64,000 bases of DNA from positions 62,001 through 126,000 of the forward strand of contig JBCCPK010000005.1 in assembly GCA_039024915.1 (NCBI GenBank), given 5' to 3'. The first letter of the stretch is position 1, and each line of letters begins with the position of its first letter. The notes under the pieces are model-generated. The model ran no database searches. It was not told the DNA's origin and saw only the letters and a list, made by a program, of their open reading frames with translations. A program made the position numbers and the translations under genes. The DNA comes from Pseudomonadota bacterium. Lineage in GTDB: Bacteria > Pseudomonadota > Alphaproteobacteria > Rhizobiales > MH13. This document shows positions 36,213 to 48,212 of this stretch, piece by piece.

Positions 36213-36722
36213 ATGACCAGCACCAAGCAAATTCTTTTCGGACTGTTGGCAGGCGTGTTCGTTGTTGGACCGGTCTTCGCCCATGACGACCATGTCCACA
36301 TGCCGCAAGCAGAGATTGCGCAGACCGAGAACCTGGAGGTGACACCGGAAGCCGAGCGGCTAATCGCGGCAGACTTGCAGGCAAATGGTCCAAGCGAAAC
36401 GAACGGGATAGAAGCCGTGACGTTGTTGGGTTCCGTCTCGTTGGACGGCGAGTTTGCTGATGTGAGCACGCGGATGTTACGCGCTCGAGAACTCGCAATT
36501 GCACCTGGTGGCATCGTGGCGGTGCATCAGCATGACGGCCGCCCTGGCGTCGCCTACATCATCTCCGGCCAAATGACTGAACACAGGGCCGGCGAAACCG
36601 GACCAGTCGTTAAAGAAGCTGGCGATACCGCATTCGAGCAGACTGGAACCATCCACTGGTGGGAGAACGAAGGCGACACGGTCGCGCGGGTGATCGTCGT
36701 CGACATCGTTCCAGCAGAGTAA
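36213..36722 (+). CDS. Exported cupin-domain protein
   Basis: A 169-residue protein with a signal peptide (ILFGLLAGVFVVGPVFA) followed by a His-rich segment, HDDHVHMPQAE. The mature part contains a small cupin: PGGIVAVHQHDGRPGVAYI carries the two metal His, and a later TIHWWENEGD provides the third. It is probably periplasmic and may bind a metal. It lies 92 bases after rhaM and ends at a strong terminator; whether it belongs to the sugar operon is unclear. Confidence 0.82.
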   Translation: MTSTKQILFGLLAGVFVVGPVFAHDDHVHMPQAEIAQTENLEVTPEAERLIAADLQANGPSETNGIEAVTLLGSVSLDGEFADVSTRMLRARELAIAPGGIVAVHQHDGRPGVAYIISGQMTEHRAGETGPVVKEAGDTAFEQTGTIHWWENEGDTVARVIVVDIVPAE

Positions 36723-36745
36723 GCACAGGCCAATCAACCAACAAA

Positions 36746-36771
36746 AAAGGCGCCCGCTGGGGCGCCTTTTC
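36746..36771. terminator. Bidirectional rho-independent terminator
   Basis: AAAAGGCGCCC (36746-36756) pairs perfectly with GGGCGCCTTTT (36761-36771) around the loop GCTG. The A-run on one side and T-run on the other make it work for both the plus-strand cupin gene and the minus-strand katG, which end on either side of it. Confidence 0.92.
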
Positions 36772-36792
36772 CTCGTTAAGAAGCGCGTTCCA

Positions 36793-39147
<2,355 letters not shown>

Positions 39148-39155
39148 ATTTTCTG

Positions 39156-40070
39156 ATGTTTGGGCTTACCATCAAGCATATGCGCTATTTCAACAGCCTC
39201 GTGGAGCACCGGCATTTCGGTCAGGCTGCTGAAGCAAGCGGGGTGTCTCAACCAGCCCTGTCGATGCAGATCAAAGAGATGGAAGCATTGCTCGGTGCAC
39301 CGCTATTCGAACGCGGCGCCCGCCGGGTCGCTCTGACGGGATTGGGGGAAGCGCTCGCCGGGCGCATCCGGAGCATCCTCTCCGACATCGACGACCTTGA
39401 GGGCATAGCGCGCGCGGCAACCGATGGTTTTCCCGGCCCATTGAGGCTGGGCATCATCCCAACGATCGCGCCTTACCTGCTCCCAAGACTCATTGAAGAG
39501 CTTAACGCCAACCATGCTGGCCTCGACCTGCGTGTTCGCGAAACGCAAACGCCACGACTTGTGGAGGATGTGCTCGAGGGCCGGCTCGATATGGCAATCC
39601 TTGCCTTACCAGTGTCACGACCCACGCTTACCGAAACCCCGTTGCTAACGGAGAACTTCCTGTTTGTACGACCTCAAACGGACGTACCGGGGCCAGTTCC
39701 AAGCCCAGAAAAGCTAGGCGATATGCAGCTCCTGCTGCTTGAAGAAGGTCATTGCTTTCGGGATCAGGCACTCGATTTTTGTAAAATTAGTGAACCTAGG
39801 CCGCGCGAGTTGATGGATGGCAGCTCCCTTTCAACCCTTGTGCAAATGGTTGCAGCAGGGATCGGCGTCACCCTCATCCCGGAGATGGCAGTTGAGGTCG
39901 AGACAAGGTCAGCCTCTGTCGCACTTGCCCGCTTTTCAGAGCCGCAACCCAGCCGGACCGTTGGTATGATCTGGCGGACATCAAGCCCGCTGGCCGACGA
40001 GTTCTCAAACATTGCGGAAACAGTTCGACGGTCAACAGGTCATCTCAACAAGGCGGGCGCTTCTTGTTGA
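39156..40070 (+). CDS. oxyR: Hydrogen-peroxide-sensing LysR-type regulator
   Basis: A 304-residue LysR-type regulator. The N-terminal helix-turn-helix includes FGQAAEASGVSQPALSMQIK. The C-terminal domain holds LEEGHCFRDQALDFC, with Cys200 and Cys209 matching the redox pair of OxyR in residue context and spacing. Oxidation of these cysteines switches the protein to an activating form. It is divergent from katG with 182 bases between them. Confidence 0.95.
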   Translation: MFGLTIKHMRYFNSLVEHRHFGQAAEASGVSQPALSMQIKEMEALLGAPLFERGARRVALTGLGEALAGRIRSILSDIDDLEGIARAATDGFPGPLRLGIIPTIAPYLLPRLIEELNANHAGLDLRVRETQTPRLVEDVLEGRLDMAILALPVSRPTLTETPLLTENFLFVRPQTDVPGPVPSPEKLGDMQLLLLEEGHCFRDQALDFCKISEPRPRELMDGSSLSTLVQMVAAGIGVTLIPEMAVEVETRSASVALARFSEPQPSRTVGMIWRTSSPLADEFSNIAETVRRSTGHLNKAGASC

Positions 40071-40438
40071 CTGTTGCCGGTGTCGTCTACAGCTTTCTGA
40101 TCATCATTTTGGTGGTCTTTCAGATGGCGCTGGCTTCTGGCGCAGCCCTCGGTGCCTTCACGATGGGTGGCCGCTACCCAGGTCAATTGCCCCCATACCT
40201 CCGCCAAGCCGCTGCCATCCAAGCCATGATCCTCACGACGATGGGCCTCTCGGTTGCAGATAGGTCGGGTATCCTAGACCTTAATTGGTATCCCCTCATC
40301 TTCTGGGTCGCAACAGGACTGACGGCGTTGACCGCTCTGGGAAGCACGGTCACGGCATCAAAAGCCGAACGCCTGGCATTCGCACCGATCACCATCGCGA
40401 TGTTGGCTTGCGTAATCATCATTGTGATCCAGACATAG
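40064..40438 (+). CDS. Small hydrophobic membrane protein of unknown function
   Basis: 124 residues with about four predicted membrane helices (near residues 1-35, 50-70, 76-100 and 105-124). The start is TTG and overlaps the oxyR stop by seven bases, which suggests coupling. I recognise no family. The even hydrophobic periodicity and the absence of frame competition on either strand support it as real. A role linked to oxyR is possible only by position. Confidence 0.65.
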   Translation: MLTVAGVVYSFLIIILVVFQMALASGAALGAFTMGGRYPGQLPPYLRQAAAIQAMILTTMGLSVADRSGILDLNWYPLIFWVATGLTALTALGSTVTASKAERLAFAPITIAMLACVIIIVIQT

Positions 40439-40513
40439 ACGCCGCTTGAGGGCCCTTGCAGCAGCCGATGATTAGGCCTTAGGCTCGGGGAAAAAATCGC
40501 TGGGGAACGCGTC

Positions 40514-41869
40514 TTGGTTCGCGCATCGGTCTTACTCGCAGTCTGCCTTGTGTTTGCGACGCTTGTGGCAAGATCGAGTGCTGTTGGACTGGTGCAGCCG
40601 GGCATACCTGAACCCGTGACCGACGCAGATTATCTGCCGGTCGACATGGATCAAGCAAAGCTTGGGCAGCTGCTGTTCTACGACCCGATTCTATCGGGCA
40701 ACAAAGAGGTCTCCTGCGCGACCTGCCATCACCCAGCCTTCGGTACTGGGGACGGATTGTCACTAGGCATAGGCGATGGTGGCATCGGGCTCGGCCCAGA
40801 TCGGGTGGTCGATCCGGAGAACCCACCCGAACAACGCATCCCACGCAACGCCCAAGCGCTTTGGAATGTGGGAGCGCGCGAATACCGAACACTGTTTCAT
40901 GATGGCCGCGTCGAGCTTGATGACACTTTCGCAGGCGGCATGCGCACACCGCTGGGCGCGGACATGATGCAGGGCTTCGCGTCGATGCTGTCCGCCCAAA
41001 CCATGTTCCCTGTCCTAAGCCCCGATGAAATGGCAGGGCACTACTCCGAGAACCCTATAAGTCAGGCGGTGCGACAGGGGTTTATAACCGGTGATGGCGG
41101 CGCGTGGGATTTGATCAGCCGGCGTGTCGCAGCGATCCCGGAATACGCCAGTGCGTTCGTCGCGCATTTCGATCATATCCACTATGCCGGCCAGATCGGA
41201 TTCACCGATATCTCGGACGCAATCGCCGCCTTCATGATCCACGAGTTCCGGTCCGATAGTAGCCCGTTTGATGCCCACCTGAGAGGTCAAGACACCCTAC
41301 CTGCCGAAGCGCTGGCCGGGCTCGATCTGTTTTATCGTCCGCTGGAGGCGGGTGGCCTTGGATGCGCCAGCTGTCATTCCGGCCCGTTTCAAACCGATCA
41401 CGATTTCCACGCTATGGGAGCACCTCAGCTAGGGCCTGGAAAGACAGCACGGTTCGAAACACACGCACGCGATGAAGGTAGGTTCAGGGTTACGGGCGAC
41501 CCGGCCGACCTTTATGCGTTTCGTACACCCGCTCTGCGCAACGTTACTCTAACTGGCCCCTGGGGCCATGCTGGCGGCCATGCGTCCCTTGACGCCTTTA
41601 TCCTGCATCATGCCGATGCGACCGTGGGCTACACGCCCGACGTCGTTCTACCGCCAATGGGTTCGAATGATTGGCGCGTGTCACAGGACACTGCAGAAAG
41701 CGCCGCAATTGTTGCGACGTCCAAACAAGGCACCCGTCGGCTCTCAAGCAGCGAGCTATCAGCAATCATGGCTTTCCTCGAAAGCCTGACCGACCCAGTC
41801 GCGACGACAGGACGGCTCGGCATCCCGCAAACGGTGCCAAGTGGGTTGCCCGTAACCAATCCGGAATAA
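40514..41869 (+). CDS. Di-haem cytochrome c peroxidase/MauG-family protein
   Basis: A 451-residue exported protein with an N-terminal signal segment (VRASVLLAVCLVFATLVARS). There are two c-type haem sites: CATCH (Cys68, Cys71, His72) and CASCH near residue 289. The blocks KLGQLLFYDPILSGN and FRTPALRNVTLTGPWGHAGG are characteristic of CcpA/MauG proteins. It is periplasmic and either reduces H2O2 or oxidises a protein or small substrate. The TTG start is the first available and gives a plausible signal peptide. It abuts the convergent FG-GAP lipoprotein gene with no gap. Confidence 0.93.
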   Translation: MVRASVLLAVCLVFATLVARSSAVGLVQPGIPEPVTDADYLPVDMDQAKLGQLLFYDPILSGNKEVSCATCHHPAFGTGDGLSLGIGDGGIGLGPDRVVDPENPPEQRIPRNAQALWNVGAREYRTLFHDGRVELDDTFAGGMRTPLGADMMQGFASMLSAQTMFPVLSPDEMAGHYSENPISQAVRQGFITGDGGAWDLISRRVAAIPEYASAFVAHFDHIHYAGQIGFTDISDAIAAFMIHEFRSDSSPFDAHLRGQDTLPAEALAGLDLFYRPLEAGGLGCASCHSGPFQTDHDFHAMGAPQLGPGKTARFETHARDEGRFRVTGDPADLYAFRTPALRNVTLTGPWGHAGGHASLDAFILHHADATVGYTPDVVLPPMGSNDWRVSQDTAESAAIVATSKQGTRRLSSSELSAIMAFLESLTDPVATTGRLGIPQTVPSGLPVTNPE

Positions 41870-43441
41870 CTAGCGAGAGAGACGGACAAGCTGTCCTGAT
41901 GCCACCTCGTGGACTGTCTCATCGCCCTCCGGCCAAATGACCGTCACGCTTGCCTGCTGGGCCTCGCCAAGTCCGAAGTGCAAAGGTACGGCCTGCCCCC
42001 CGGCATGACCGCCACCGATTGTGTTCTGCTGAGATTGTGAACGTCCAGCCGCCTCGACCCGCACAATGGCACCGATTGCATCGCGGTTGCCACCCTCCTG
42101 TTCAAGCGCAATCGACAACCAGTTTCCATCACCGGTCGTCATGTTGCGCCACAATTCCATCGGCGCCCGACGGTTCAAGACCACGAGATCCAAAAGCCCA
42201 TCGCCATCAAAATCCGCCAAGGCTGCCCCACGCGCTCGCGCAGTCGTCGCAACCCCGGCGCCCGAAGCCGCTTCGACGAACGTGCCATCCGCTTGCTGCA
42301 TCAGCAGATTGTTGGGGTCCTCCATCGCATTACCCGGCATCTGATCCACGTTGCCTTTCGCGATGAACAGGTCGGCCAGCCCATCATTGTCGATATCGCC
42401 AAATTGAGCGTGCCAACCTGTCGACGGACGTCCATCTCCACCGGTATGGGGTCGTGTTGCGTAGGTGCCTTGAGCAAAGGGCGCTGGCGCATAGCGGCCA
42501 TCCGATGTGGCGATCTGCAGAAGCTGATCACCCATCGAGGTGAGCATAACCTCATCGCGCCCATCACCGGTCAGGTCGCGACTTGCGATGCCCATGCCCC
42601 AGAGCGATGGACCATCCCAGCCATCGGTTTCATCAAGGAAGCGGCGCTCTGCGATATCCCACATCTGTTCAGACCCACCACGCACATAATAGTGGCGGTC
42701 GTTGGAAATGCGCAGTGTCACGCGCCCGCGCGCATCGCGGGCGGCAAGCATCGAGAGCGGACAAAACCCTGGCGCAAGCGTTTCCATCCGATAGCCTGTG
42801 CCCTCGGGCCGTAAGATCAAGTTATCGTCACACGCCTCAAACGGCCCGTCAGGATCGTCGCGGTCAACATAGTGGCCAACAGCGATGGTCGGTCGCTCGT
42901 CTCCCAGCTCCCACCATGCGGTGAAGGCGGTCGACCATCGATCTTCAAATGCGAGACCCAACTCAGCCGTCATATCGGTGAAGCTGCAATCCGGCCCACC
43001 TTTTAGTACCTGATCGGGACCAGCGCGCAGAACATAAACGTCCTGCCACCCATCGGCGTTTACATCGATCGGGTAGGCGCCCGTTACGCCGATAAGCTCG
43101 GGCAGGTCGGTTCGTTCGAAGCGAAAATCACCCAGGTTACGCAGCAGCTTGGCGGGGTTGCTGCCGCCTGCCGCCATGATCTCTGGAAGACCATCACCAT
43201 CACAATCAAAAACCGCTACCCCGCCACCGACGAAATGCTCCCAGCCACCCTCATATCGATGGGATGCGACCTGATCGCTTTGATCCTCAAAAGTAGGTTT
43301 TTGAGACAGAGGCTCGGCATACGAGCTTCCGCAGCTGATGAGCGCGCTCGCCCCAATCCCGATCAACAGCAAAATCTGCTTTTGCAGCACAGTGCGCTCC
43401 ACCTTCGCTTCTCTTTCAGGAACGATATTTGATCGATCCAC
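41870..43441 (-). CDS. FG-GAP/ASPIC-type repeat lipoprotein (CRTAC1-like)
   Basis: Up to 523 residues. The N-terminal segment LLLIGIGASALISC is a signal peptide with lipobox Cys. The body has calcium-binding FG-GAP (VCBS) repeats, for example FDCDGDGLPEIMAAGGS, DVNADGWQDVYV, GDIDNDGLADLFIAKGN and ADFDGDGLLDLVVLN, forming a beta-propeller. The C-terminus is an ASPIC/UnbV domain (GDGNWLSIALEQ, NRDAIGAIV). The start may be GTG 43441 or GTG 43402. It is convergent with the di-haem peroxidase; I recall the two families often being neighbours. Function unknown, at the cell envelope. Confidence 0.87.
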   Translation of the reverse strand: MDRSNIVPEREAKVERTVLQKQILLLIGIGASALISCGSSYAEPLSQKPTFEDQSDQVASHRYEGGWEHFVGGGVAVFDCDGDGLPEIMAAGGSNPAKLLRNLGDFRFERTDLPELIGVTGAYPIDVNADGWQDVYVLRAGPDQVLKGGPDCSFTDMTAELGLAFEDRWSTAFTAWWELGDERPTIAVGHYVDRDDPDGPFEACDDNLILRPEGTGYRMETLAPGFCPLSMLAARDARGRVTLRISNDRHYYVRGGSEQMWDIAERRFLDETDGWDGPSLWGMGIASRDLTGDGRDEVMLTSMGDQLLQIATSDGRYAPAPFAQGTYATRPHTGGDGRPSTGWHAQFGDIDNDGLADLFIAKGNVDQMPGNAMEDPNNLLMQQADGTFVEAASGAGVATTARARGAALADFDGDGLLDLVVLNRRAPMELWRNMTTGDGNWLSIALEQEGGNRDAIGAIVRVEAAGRSQSQQNTIGGGHAGGQAVPLHFGLGEAQQASVTVIWPEGDETVHEVASGQLVRLSR

Positions 43442-43661
43442 GTTCTGCTACGCGACACGCCTTCAACGAAAGTCGCACATTGGAAGGATGATAGGGCCTT
43501 TCACATAGCATCCAGACCGGGCATGATGTTGGTTGACTGGGCTGAAGTCCGGCATCGCCTTCGCGTGCGTCTCGTGCACCGCGCGCTGCAAGTGCAATAA
43601 AAAAGATAAACAAAAACCAACGCAGCACGACCAACACACAAACAATTTTGGGAGGATACCC

Positions 43662-44684
43662 ATGCGCGTATTACTTGCCGCCGCTGTTGTCGCGACAGCC
43701 GGATTTGCCACCCCAGCTCTTGCGGACATCACCGTTGGTGTCAGCTGGTCGAATTTTCAGGAAGAACGCTGGAAGACAGATGAAGCGGCTATCGTCGCCG
43801 CTCTTGAGGCCGCGGGCGCGGAATATGTTTCCGCCGATGCGCAGTCGTCGTCTGCCAAGCAGCTTGCAGACGTAGAAAGCCTCATTGCACAGGGCGTCGA
43901 CGCACTGATCATTCTCGCCCAGGACGCTCAGGCTATCGGCCCAGCCGTCCAGGCCGCCGACGATGCCGGCATCCCTGTGGTTGGTTACGACCGTCTGATT
44001 GAAGACCCGCGCGCCTTTTACTTGACGTTCGACAATATCGAAGTCGGCCGGATGCAGGCGCGTGCCGTTCTCGCGGAACAGCCCGAGGGCAACTATGTGA
44101 TGATCAAGGGTTCACCCACAGATCCCAACGCTGACTTCTTGCGCGGCGGCCAGCAGGAAGTCCTGCAAGAGGCAATTGCTTCTGGTGCCATCACCATCGT
44201 CGACGAAGCTTATACCGACGGCTGGCTGCCGGCGAACGCCCAGCGCAACATGGAGCAGATCCTGACCGCGCAGGACAACAATGTGGACGCAGTTGTCGCT
44301 TCCAACGACGGTACCGCTGGCGGCGTCGTGGCAGCCCTCACGGCACAAGGCATGGAGGGTATCCCTGTGTCCGGCCAAGACGGCGATCATGCCGCCCTCA
44401 ACCGCGTTGCACTGGGCACCCAGACCGTTTCGGTTTGGAAAGACGCCCGCGACCTTGGTCGCGCAGCAGGCGAGATTGCGGTTGCCCTCGCCGGTGGCGC
44501 GATGATGGCTGATGTCGACGGCTCGCAGTCTTGGACCTCTCCGGGCGGCACGGAAATGACAGCCGTGTTCCTTGAGCCAGTCCCTGTAACCGCCGACAAC
44601 CTCAGCCTTGTCGTTGATGCCGGCTGGATCACACAGGAAGCGCTTTGCCAGGGCGTTTCGGGTGGCCCGGCACCGTGCAACTGA
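43662..44684 (+). CDS. xylF: D-xylose ABC transporter substrate-binding protein
   Basis: A 340-residue periplasmic binding protein with a clear signal peptide ending PALA. ATG 43662 follows GGGAGG by a few bases, which fixes the start. The sequence ITVGVSWSNFQEERWKTDE, the hinge GIPVVGYDRLIED and VSGQDGDHAALNR match XylF-type proteins. It delivers xylose to XylHG. A strong hairpin follows the gene. No xylose isomerase or kinase is in the window. Confidence 0.92.
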   Translation: MRVLLAAAVVATAGFATPALADITVGVSWSNFQEERWKTDEAAIVAALEAAGAEYVSADAQSSSAKQLADVESLIAQGVDALIILAQDAQAIGPAVQAADDAGIPVVGYDRLIEDPRAFYLTFDNIEVGRMQARAVLAEQPEGNYVMIKGSPTDPNADFLRGGQQEVLQEAIASGAITIVDEAYTDGWLPANAQRNMEQILTAQDNNVDAVVASNDGTAGGVVAALTAQGMEGIPVSGQDGDHAALNRVALGTQTVSVWKDARDLGRAAGEIAVALAGGAMMADVDGSQSWTSPGGTEMTAVFLEPVPVTADNLSLVVDAGWITQEALCQGVSGGPAPCN

Positions 44685-44705
44685 TGCACCGGTAACAACC
44701 TGATT

Positions 44706-44738
44706 GGGCCGGATAGCACAGCTGTCCGGCCCTTCTTT
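44706..44738 (+). terminator. Intra-operon hairpin/attenuator between xylF and xylH
   Basis: GGGCCGGATAGC (44706-44717) pairs with GCTGTCCGGCCC (44721-44732), a 12-pair stem with one wobble pair around the loop ACA, followed by TTCTTTC. It fits a partial terminator or 3' stabiliser that raises binding-protein levels over permease levels. Confidence 0.75.
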
Positions 44739-44791
44739 CAGAGTGATAAAGACTGCTGCGCCTGCCGAACAGCGTCATGCGGGGATAGCAC

Positions 44792-46102
44792 ATGGCCGAC
44801 ACCACCAATGATGCCAATGCGAGCGCAGCGGCAGACCCACCCAAGCGTTCGTTCGTTCAATCGCTTGAGATCGATGTCCGCCTGTTGGGCATGGTCGCGG
44901 CCTTTATCGTCATCTGCATCGTATTCAATTTGTTGACCGGCGGGCGCTTCCTCACCCCGCGCAACATCTTCAATCTGACCATCCAAACGGTATCCGTCGC
45001 CATTATGGCGACCGGCATGGTTTTCATCATCGTCACCAGGCACATCGACTTGTCAGTCGGTGCGCTGCTGGCCACCTGCTCCGCCATGATGGCGATGATG
45101 CAGACCGCGTGGATCCCGCAATTCTTTGGTCTGGAAATTGGCCACCCGATGATCCCGTGGATTGCCATTTTGGTCGGGATAGCTGTTGGAACCCTGCTTG
45201 GCGCTTTCCAAGGCTATTTGGTCGGCTACCTCGCAATACCCGCCTTTATCGTCACTCTCGGGGGGCTGTTGGTCTGGCGCAATGTCGGCTGGTACATCAC
45301 CAACGGCCAGACCATTGGCCCTCTGGATGAGACGTTCCGCGCTTTCGGCGGGATTTCCGGAACATTGGGCGCGCAGTGGAGCTGGATCGTCGGAGCTCTG
45401 TTGACCCTCGGCGCCCTGTACGCACTTTTTGCGGCTCGCCAGGCAAAACTAGCGCACGACTTTCCCGTCAAGCCGATGTGGGCTGAAGGCGTTCTGGCGG
45501 CGTTGGCTGTTTTCGGAATTATGGGGTTCATTTCAATTCTCAACAGCTATGAGGTTCCGCAGCGCGTTCTCGAGCGGCAGTTTTCGGCGCGCGGCGAGGA
45601 GCTGCCTGAGGGCTTCACCGCGTCATACGGACTACCGATTTCGGTACTCCTGCTGATTGCGATCGCGGTGATCATGACCGTTGTGGCACGCAAGACGAAG
45701 CTTGGACGGTACATCTTTGCCACCGGCGGCAATCCCGACGCTGCGGAGCTATCGGGTATCAACACCCGCATGCTAACGGTTAAAGTGTTCGCTATCATGG
45801 GCGCGTTGGTCGCGATATCGGCCGTGGTAGCCTCAGCCCGCCTCGCCAATCATTCAAACGACATAGGAACGCTCGACGAACTGCGGGTGATCGCAGCTGC
45901 TGTGATTGGCGGCACCGCACTCGCAGGCGGAGTGGGCACGATCTACGGCGCGATCTTGGGCGCTCTCATTATGCAATCGCTTCAATCGGGGATGGCGATG
46001 GTTGGCGTGGACGCACCCTTCCAGAACATGGTCGTAGGTGCGGTTCTGGTCCTCGCGGTCCTGATCGACACCATTTACCGCAAGCGCACGGGGGACAAGT
46101 GA
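44792..46102 (+). CDS. xylH: Xylose ABC transporter permease
   Basis: A 436-residue CUT2-type permease, longer than the rhamnose permeases and close to the usual XylH length. About 10-12 hydrophobic helices are visible; the family blocks are TRHIDLSVGALLATCS and ELRVIAAAVIGGTALAGGVG. An inserted loop near residues 250-285 carries the QRVLERQFSARGEELPEGF stretch, seen in XylH-like permeases. It overlaps xylG by one base and follows xylF after the hairpin. Confidence 0.92.
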   Translation: MADTTNDANASAAADPPKRSFVQSLEIDVRLLGMVAAFIVICIVFNLLTGGRFLTPRNIFNLTIQTVSVAIMATGMVFIIVTRHIDLSVGALLATCSAMMAMMQTAWIPQFFGLEIGHPMIPWIAILVGIAVGTLLGAFQGYLVGYLAIPAFIVTLGGLLVWRNVGWYITNGQTIGPLDETFRAFGGISGTLGAQWSWIVGALLTLGALYALFAARQAKLAHDFPVKPMWAEGVLAALAVFGIMGFISILNSYEVPQRVLERQFSARGEELPEGFTASYGLPISVLLLIAIAVIMTVVARKTKLGRYIFATGGNPDAAELSGINTRMLTVKVFAIMGALVAISAVVASARLANHSNDIGTLDELRVIAAAVIGGTALAGGVGTIYGAILGALIMQSLQSGMAMVGVDAPFQNMVVGAVLVLAVLIDTIYRKRTGDK

Positions 46103-46896
46103 TGGCCACCGAAACCACAAACCGCAAAGCACCTGTCGATCGCAGCGGTACACCGCTTGTCGAGCTTAAGGATATCTCAATTGCCTTTGGCGGTATCAAG
46201 GCCGTCAACCATGTCTCGGTGGATCTCTATCCTGGGGAAGTTGTGGGACTGCTAGGCCACAATGGTGCGGGCAAATCCACCCTGATCAAGTGCCTGTCGG
46301 GCGCCTATCACAAGGATGCCGGCGAGATTTTCATCAACGGAAAGTCAGCAACGATCAACAATCCGCGCGATGCGCGCCGCTACAACATAGAGACCATCTA
46401 CCAGACGCTGGCACTGGCCGATAACCTCGATGCCGCATCCAACCTTTTCCTCGGTCGTGAACTGACGAACATGACCGGCCTGGTGGACGATGCGGCGATG
46501 GAAGCGGAGACGCGCCGCATCATGGGGCGACTTAATCCCAATTTTAAGAAGTTCTCGGCACCTGTTTCGGCGCTGTCGGGGGGCCAGAGGCAGTCGGTAG
46601 CGATTGCGCGTGCCGTCTATTTCAACGCCAAGATCCTAATCATGGATGAGCCGACCGCCGCACTTGGACCGCAAGAGACGCAGATGGTTGCGGACCTTAT
46701 TGAAGAGCTCAAACGACAGGGACTGGGGATTTTCCTGATCGACCATGATGTGCACCAGGTCAAAGAACTATGCGATCGTGCAGCTGTCATGAAGAACGGC
46801 GAACTGGTCGGCGTGGTCGATGTCGATGCGGTATCGGTTGATGATATTCTAGCAATGATCATTGCGGGAAAAAAGCCTGAATCGCTAGCAGCTTGA
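46102..46896 (+). CDS. xylG: Xylose ABC transporter ATP-binding protein (single NBD)
   Basis: A 264-residue ATPase with one nucleotide-binding domain: Walker A GHNGAGKST, signature LSGGQRQSVAIARAV and Walker B LIMDEPTAAL. E. coli XylG has two NBDs in about 510 residues; the short form works as a homodimer and is common in alphaproteobacteria. ATG 46102 overlaps the xylH stop (TGATG); a GTG one codon earlier is an alternative. It powers uptake through XylH. Confidence 0.9.
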   Translation: MATETTNRKAPVDRSGTPLVELKDISIAFGGIKAVNHVSVDLYPGEVVGLLGHNGAGKSTLIKCLSGAYHKDAGEIFINGKSATINNPRDARRYNIETIYQTLALADNLDAASNLFLGRELTNMTGLVDDAAMEAETRRIMGRLNPNFKKFSAPVSALSGGQRQSVAIARAVYFNAKILIMDEPTAALGPQETQMVADLIEELKRQGLGIFLIDHDVHQVKELCDRAAVMKNGELVGVVDVDAVSVDDILAMIIAGKKPESLAA

Positions 46897-46913
46897 GGCT
46901 TGCATCAGCAATG

Positions 46914-48050
46914 CTAGGCAGCACTCGCGTAAGACTTGTCGTCCTTTTTGACGGTCGGCAAGCGACCGGCTTTGGCAAGCACTTGATTGTAGACCATACC
47001 AAGATGCTCGCGCAGCCTGTCGGCATGGAAGCGCTGATCAAATAAGCGGCGCGCTGCCGGACGCATGGAACGAAGCGTTTCGCTCGACACCAATTCAAGA
47101 ATGTTCGCGAGGTTATCGACCGACAGGTCGAAGGTGTAGCCGGTCTTGCCCTCATCGATCAGAGCGGCCATCCCTGTGCGCGTTGACGCGATCACAGGCG
47201 TGCCATTTCGGTAGGCCTCAGGGATCACCAGAGGCAAGCCCTCCCAACGTGAAGGCACGACCAAAGCATCCACCGAGCCAAACCAATCATCGATACGTGC
47301 ACGCGGAACCCAGCCATGAAAGGTGACATTGGCAAGGTCACGGCGTACCGCTGGCGCTTCAAGCACCGCGGCACCCACCACGTGCAAATGAAGGTCTGGG
47401 CGCGGCCCAACAATCCGATCAGCCGCCTCAAGCAAGATATCAAGGCCCTTCTGGCGGTCGAACCGACCGACATATAGAAGGTTTGTGCGGGCTGGCTCGC
47501 CGGGTTTTGGAAGGAAAAGGTCGCTTCGCGCGTCCAAGACACGATCCGGTACGCCGTTCTCGACCAACTGATAGTTGCCGCGATAGCCGTGCTCACGCGC
47601 AAAATTCAAATCGTGCTTCGACACGCAGATGACCATGTCGGGAAAGCCGGACAACAGGCTCTCGATACGCATCGTCAGCTTCCGCTTGAAGCTCCCTTCG
47701 TCGTAGCGATGAGCTGCCCAACCATGCGCGCAATAAAGGCTAGGCGTCCGAACGCGGCACAGCTTCAAGACGATCAGAGCCAGAAGTGAAAATGTGGAGT
47801 GAAAAAACAGAAGGTCTGGCTTCTCTTCGCGCATAGCCTTCAAGCTCATACGCACCATACGAATCAGGCTGCCGACGGAGCGCCGTGTGTGCCCAAAGCG
47901 ATACTGCCGCAGATCTGCGTCGAGATAGCTTGCATGGCTCAACGGGACGACTATGGCGTTATTGATGCGACCAACAGCGTCCGCAATTAAGTTGAGGTAA
48001 GTCGCCGGGCCGCCCTTCGCGGTCTCGCAAATATGCAGGACTTTCGTCAC
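46914..48050 (-). CDS. GT4-family glycosyltransferase
   Basis: A 378-residue GT-B enzyme. The N-terminal half starts KVLHICETAKGGPATYLNLI. The C-terminal donor half has NLLYVGRFDRQKGLDILLEA and VVPSRWEGLPLVIPEAYRNG, whose two Glu form the EX7E-type motif. Such enzymes transfer sugars from nucleotide donors onto polysaccharide or lipid acceptors at the inner membrane. It stands alone, convergent with xylG, so its pathway is not shown; surface polysaccharide is likely. Confidence 0.9.
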   Translation of the reverse strand: MTKVLHICETAKGGPATYLNLIADAVGRINNAIVVPLSHASYLDADLRQYRFGHTRRSVGSLIRMVRMSLKAMREEKPDLLFFHSTFSLLALIVLKLCRVRTPSLYCAHGWAAHRYDEGSFKRKLTMRIESLLSGFPDMVICVSKHDLNFAREHGYRGNYQLVENGVPDRVLDARSDLFLPKPGEPARTNLLYVGRFDRQKGLDILLEAADRIVGPRPDLHLHVVGAAVLEAPAVRRDLANVTFHGWVPRARIDDWFGSVDALVVPSRWEGLPLVIPEAYRNGTPVIASTRTGMAALIDEGKTGYTFDLSVDNLANILELVSSETLRSMRPAARRLFDQRFHADRLREHLGMVYNQVLAKAGRLPTVKKDDKSYASAA

Positions 48051-48212
48051 GCGTGCTGGCCTCTCCGGCGTTAGACACGACGTCTTCCGCCTTGAATGAC
48101 ATCGCCATACCCAAAAATAGCAGAAGGGAAGCCGGCTGTGTCACAATGTTGCCAATGTGCGTAAACTGATAACCTTAATAGGCCGTGCACGACCCATCGG
48201 TCGGTCGCAAAC

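Noticed and set aside
40012-40263. Alternative frame overlapping the small membrane protein
   Set aside because: Its Arg/Ser/Pro-rich translation is typical of a shadow; the hydrophobic frame at 40064 is more convincing.
46884-46917. CTAGCA/TGCTAG inverted repeat between xylG and the GT4 gene
   Set aside because: The stem is only six bases with a 22-base loop and no T-run, so it is not a credible terminator.
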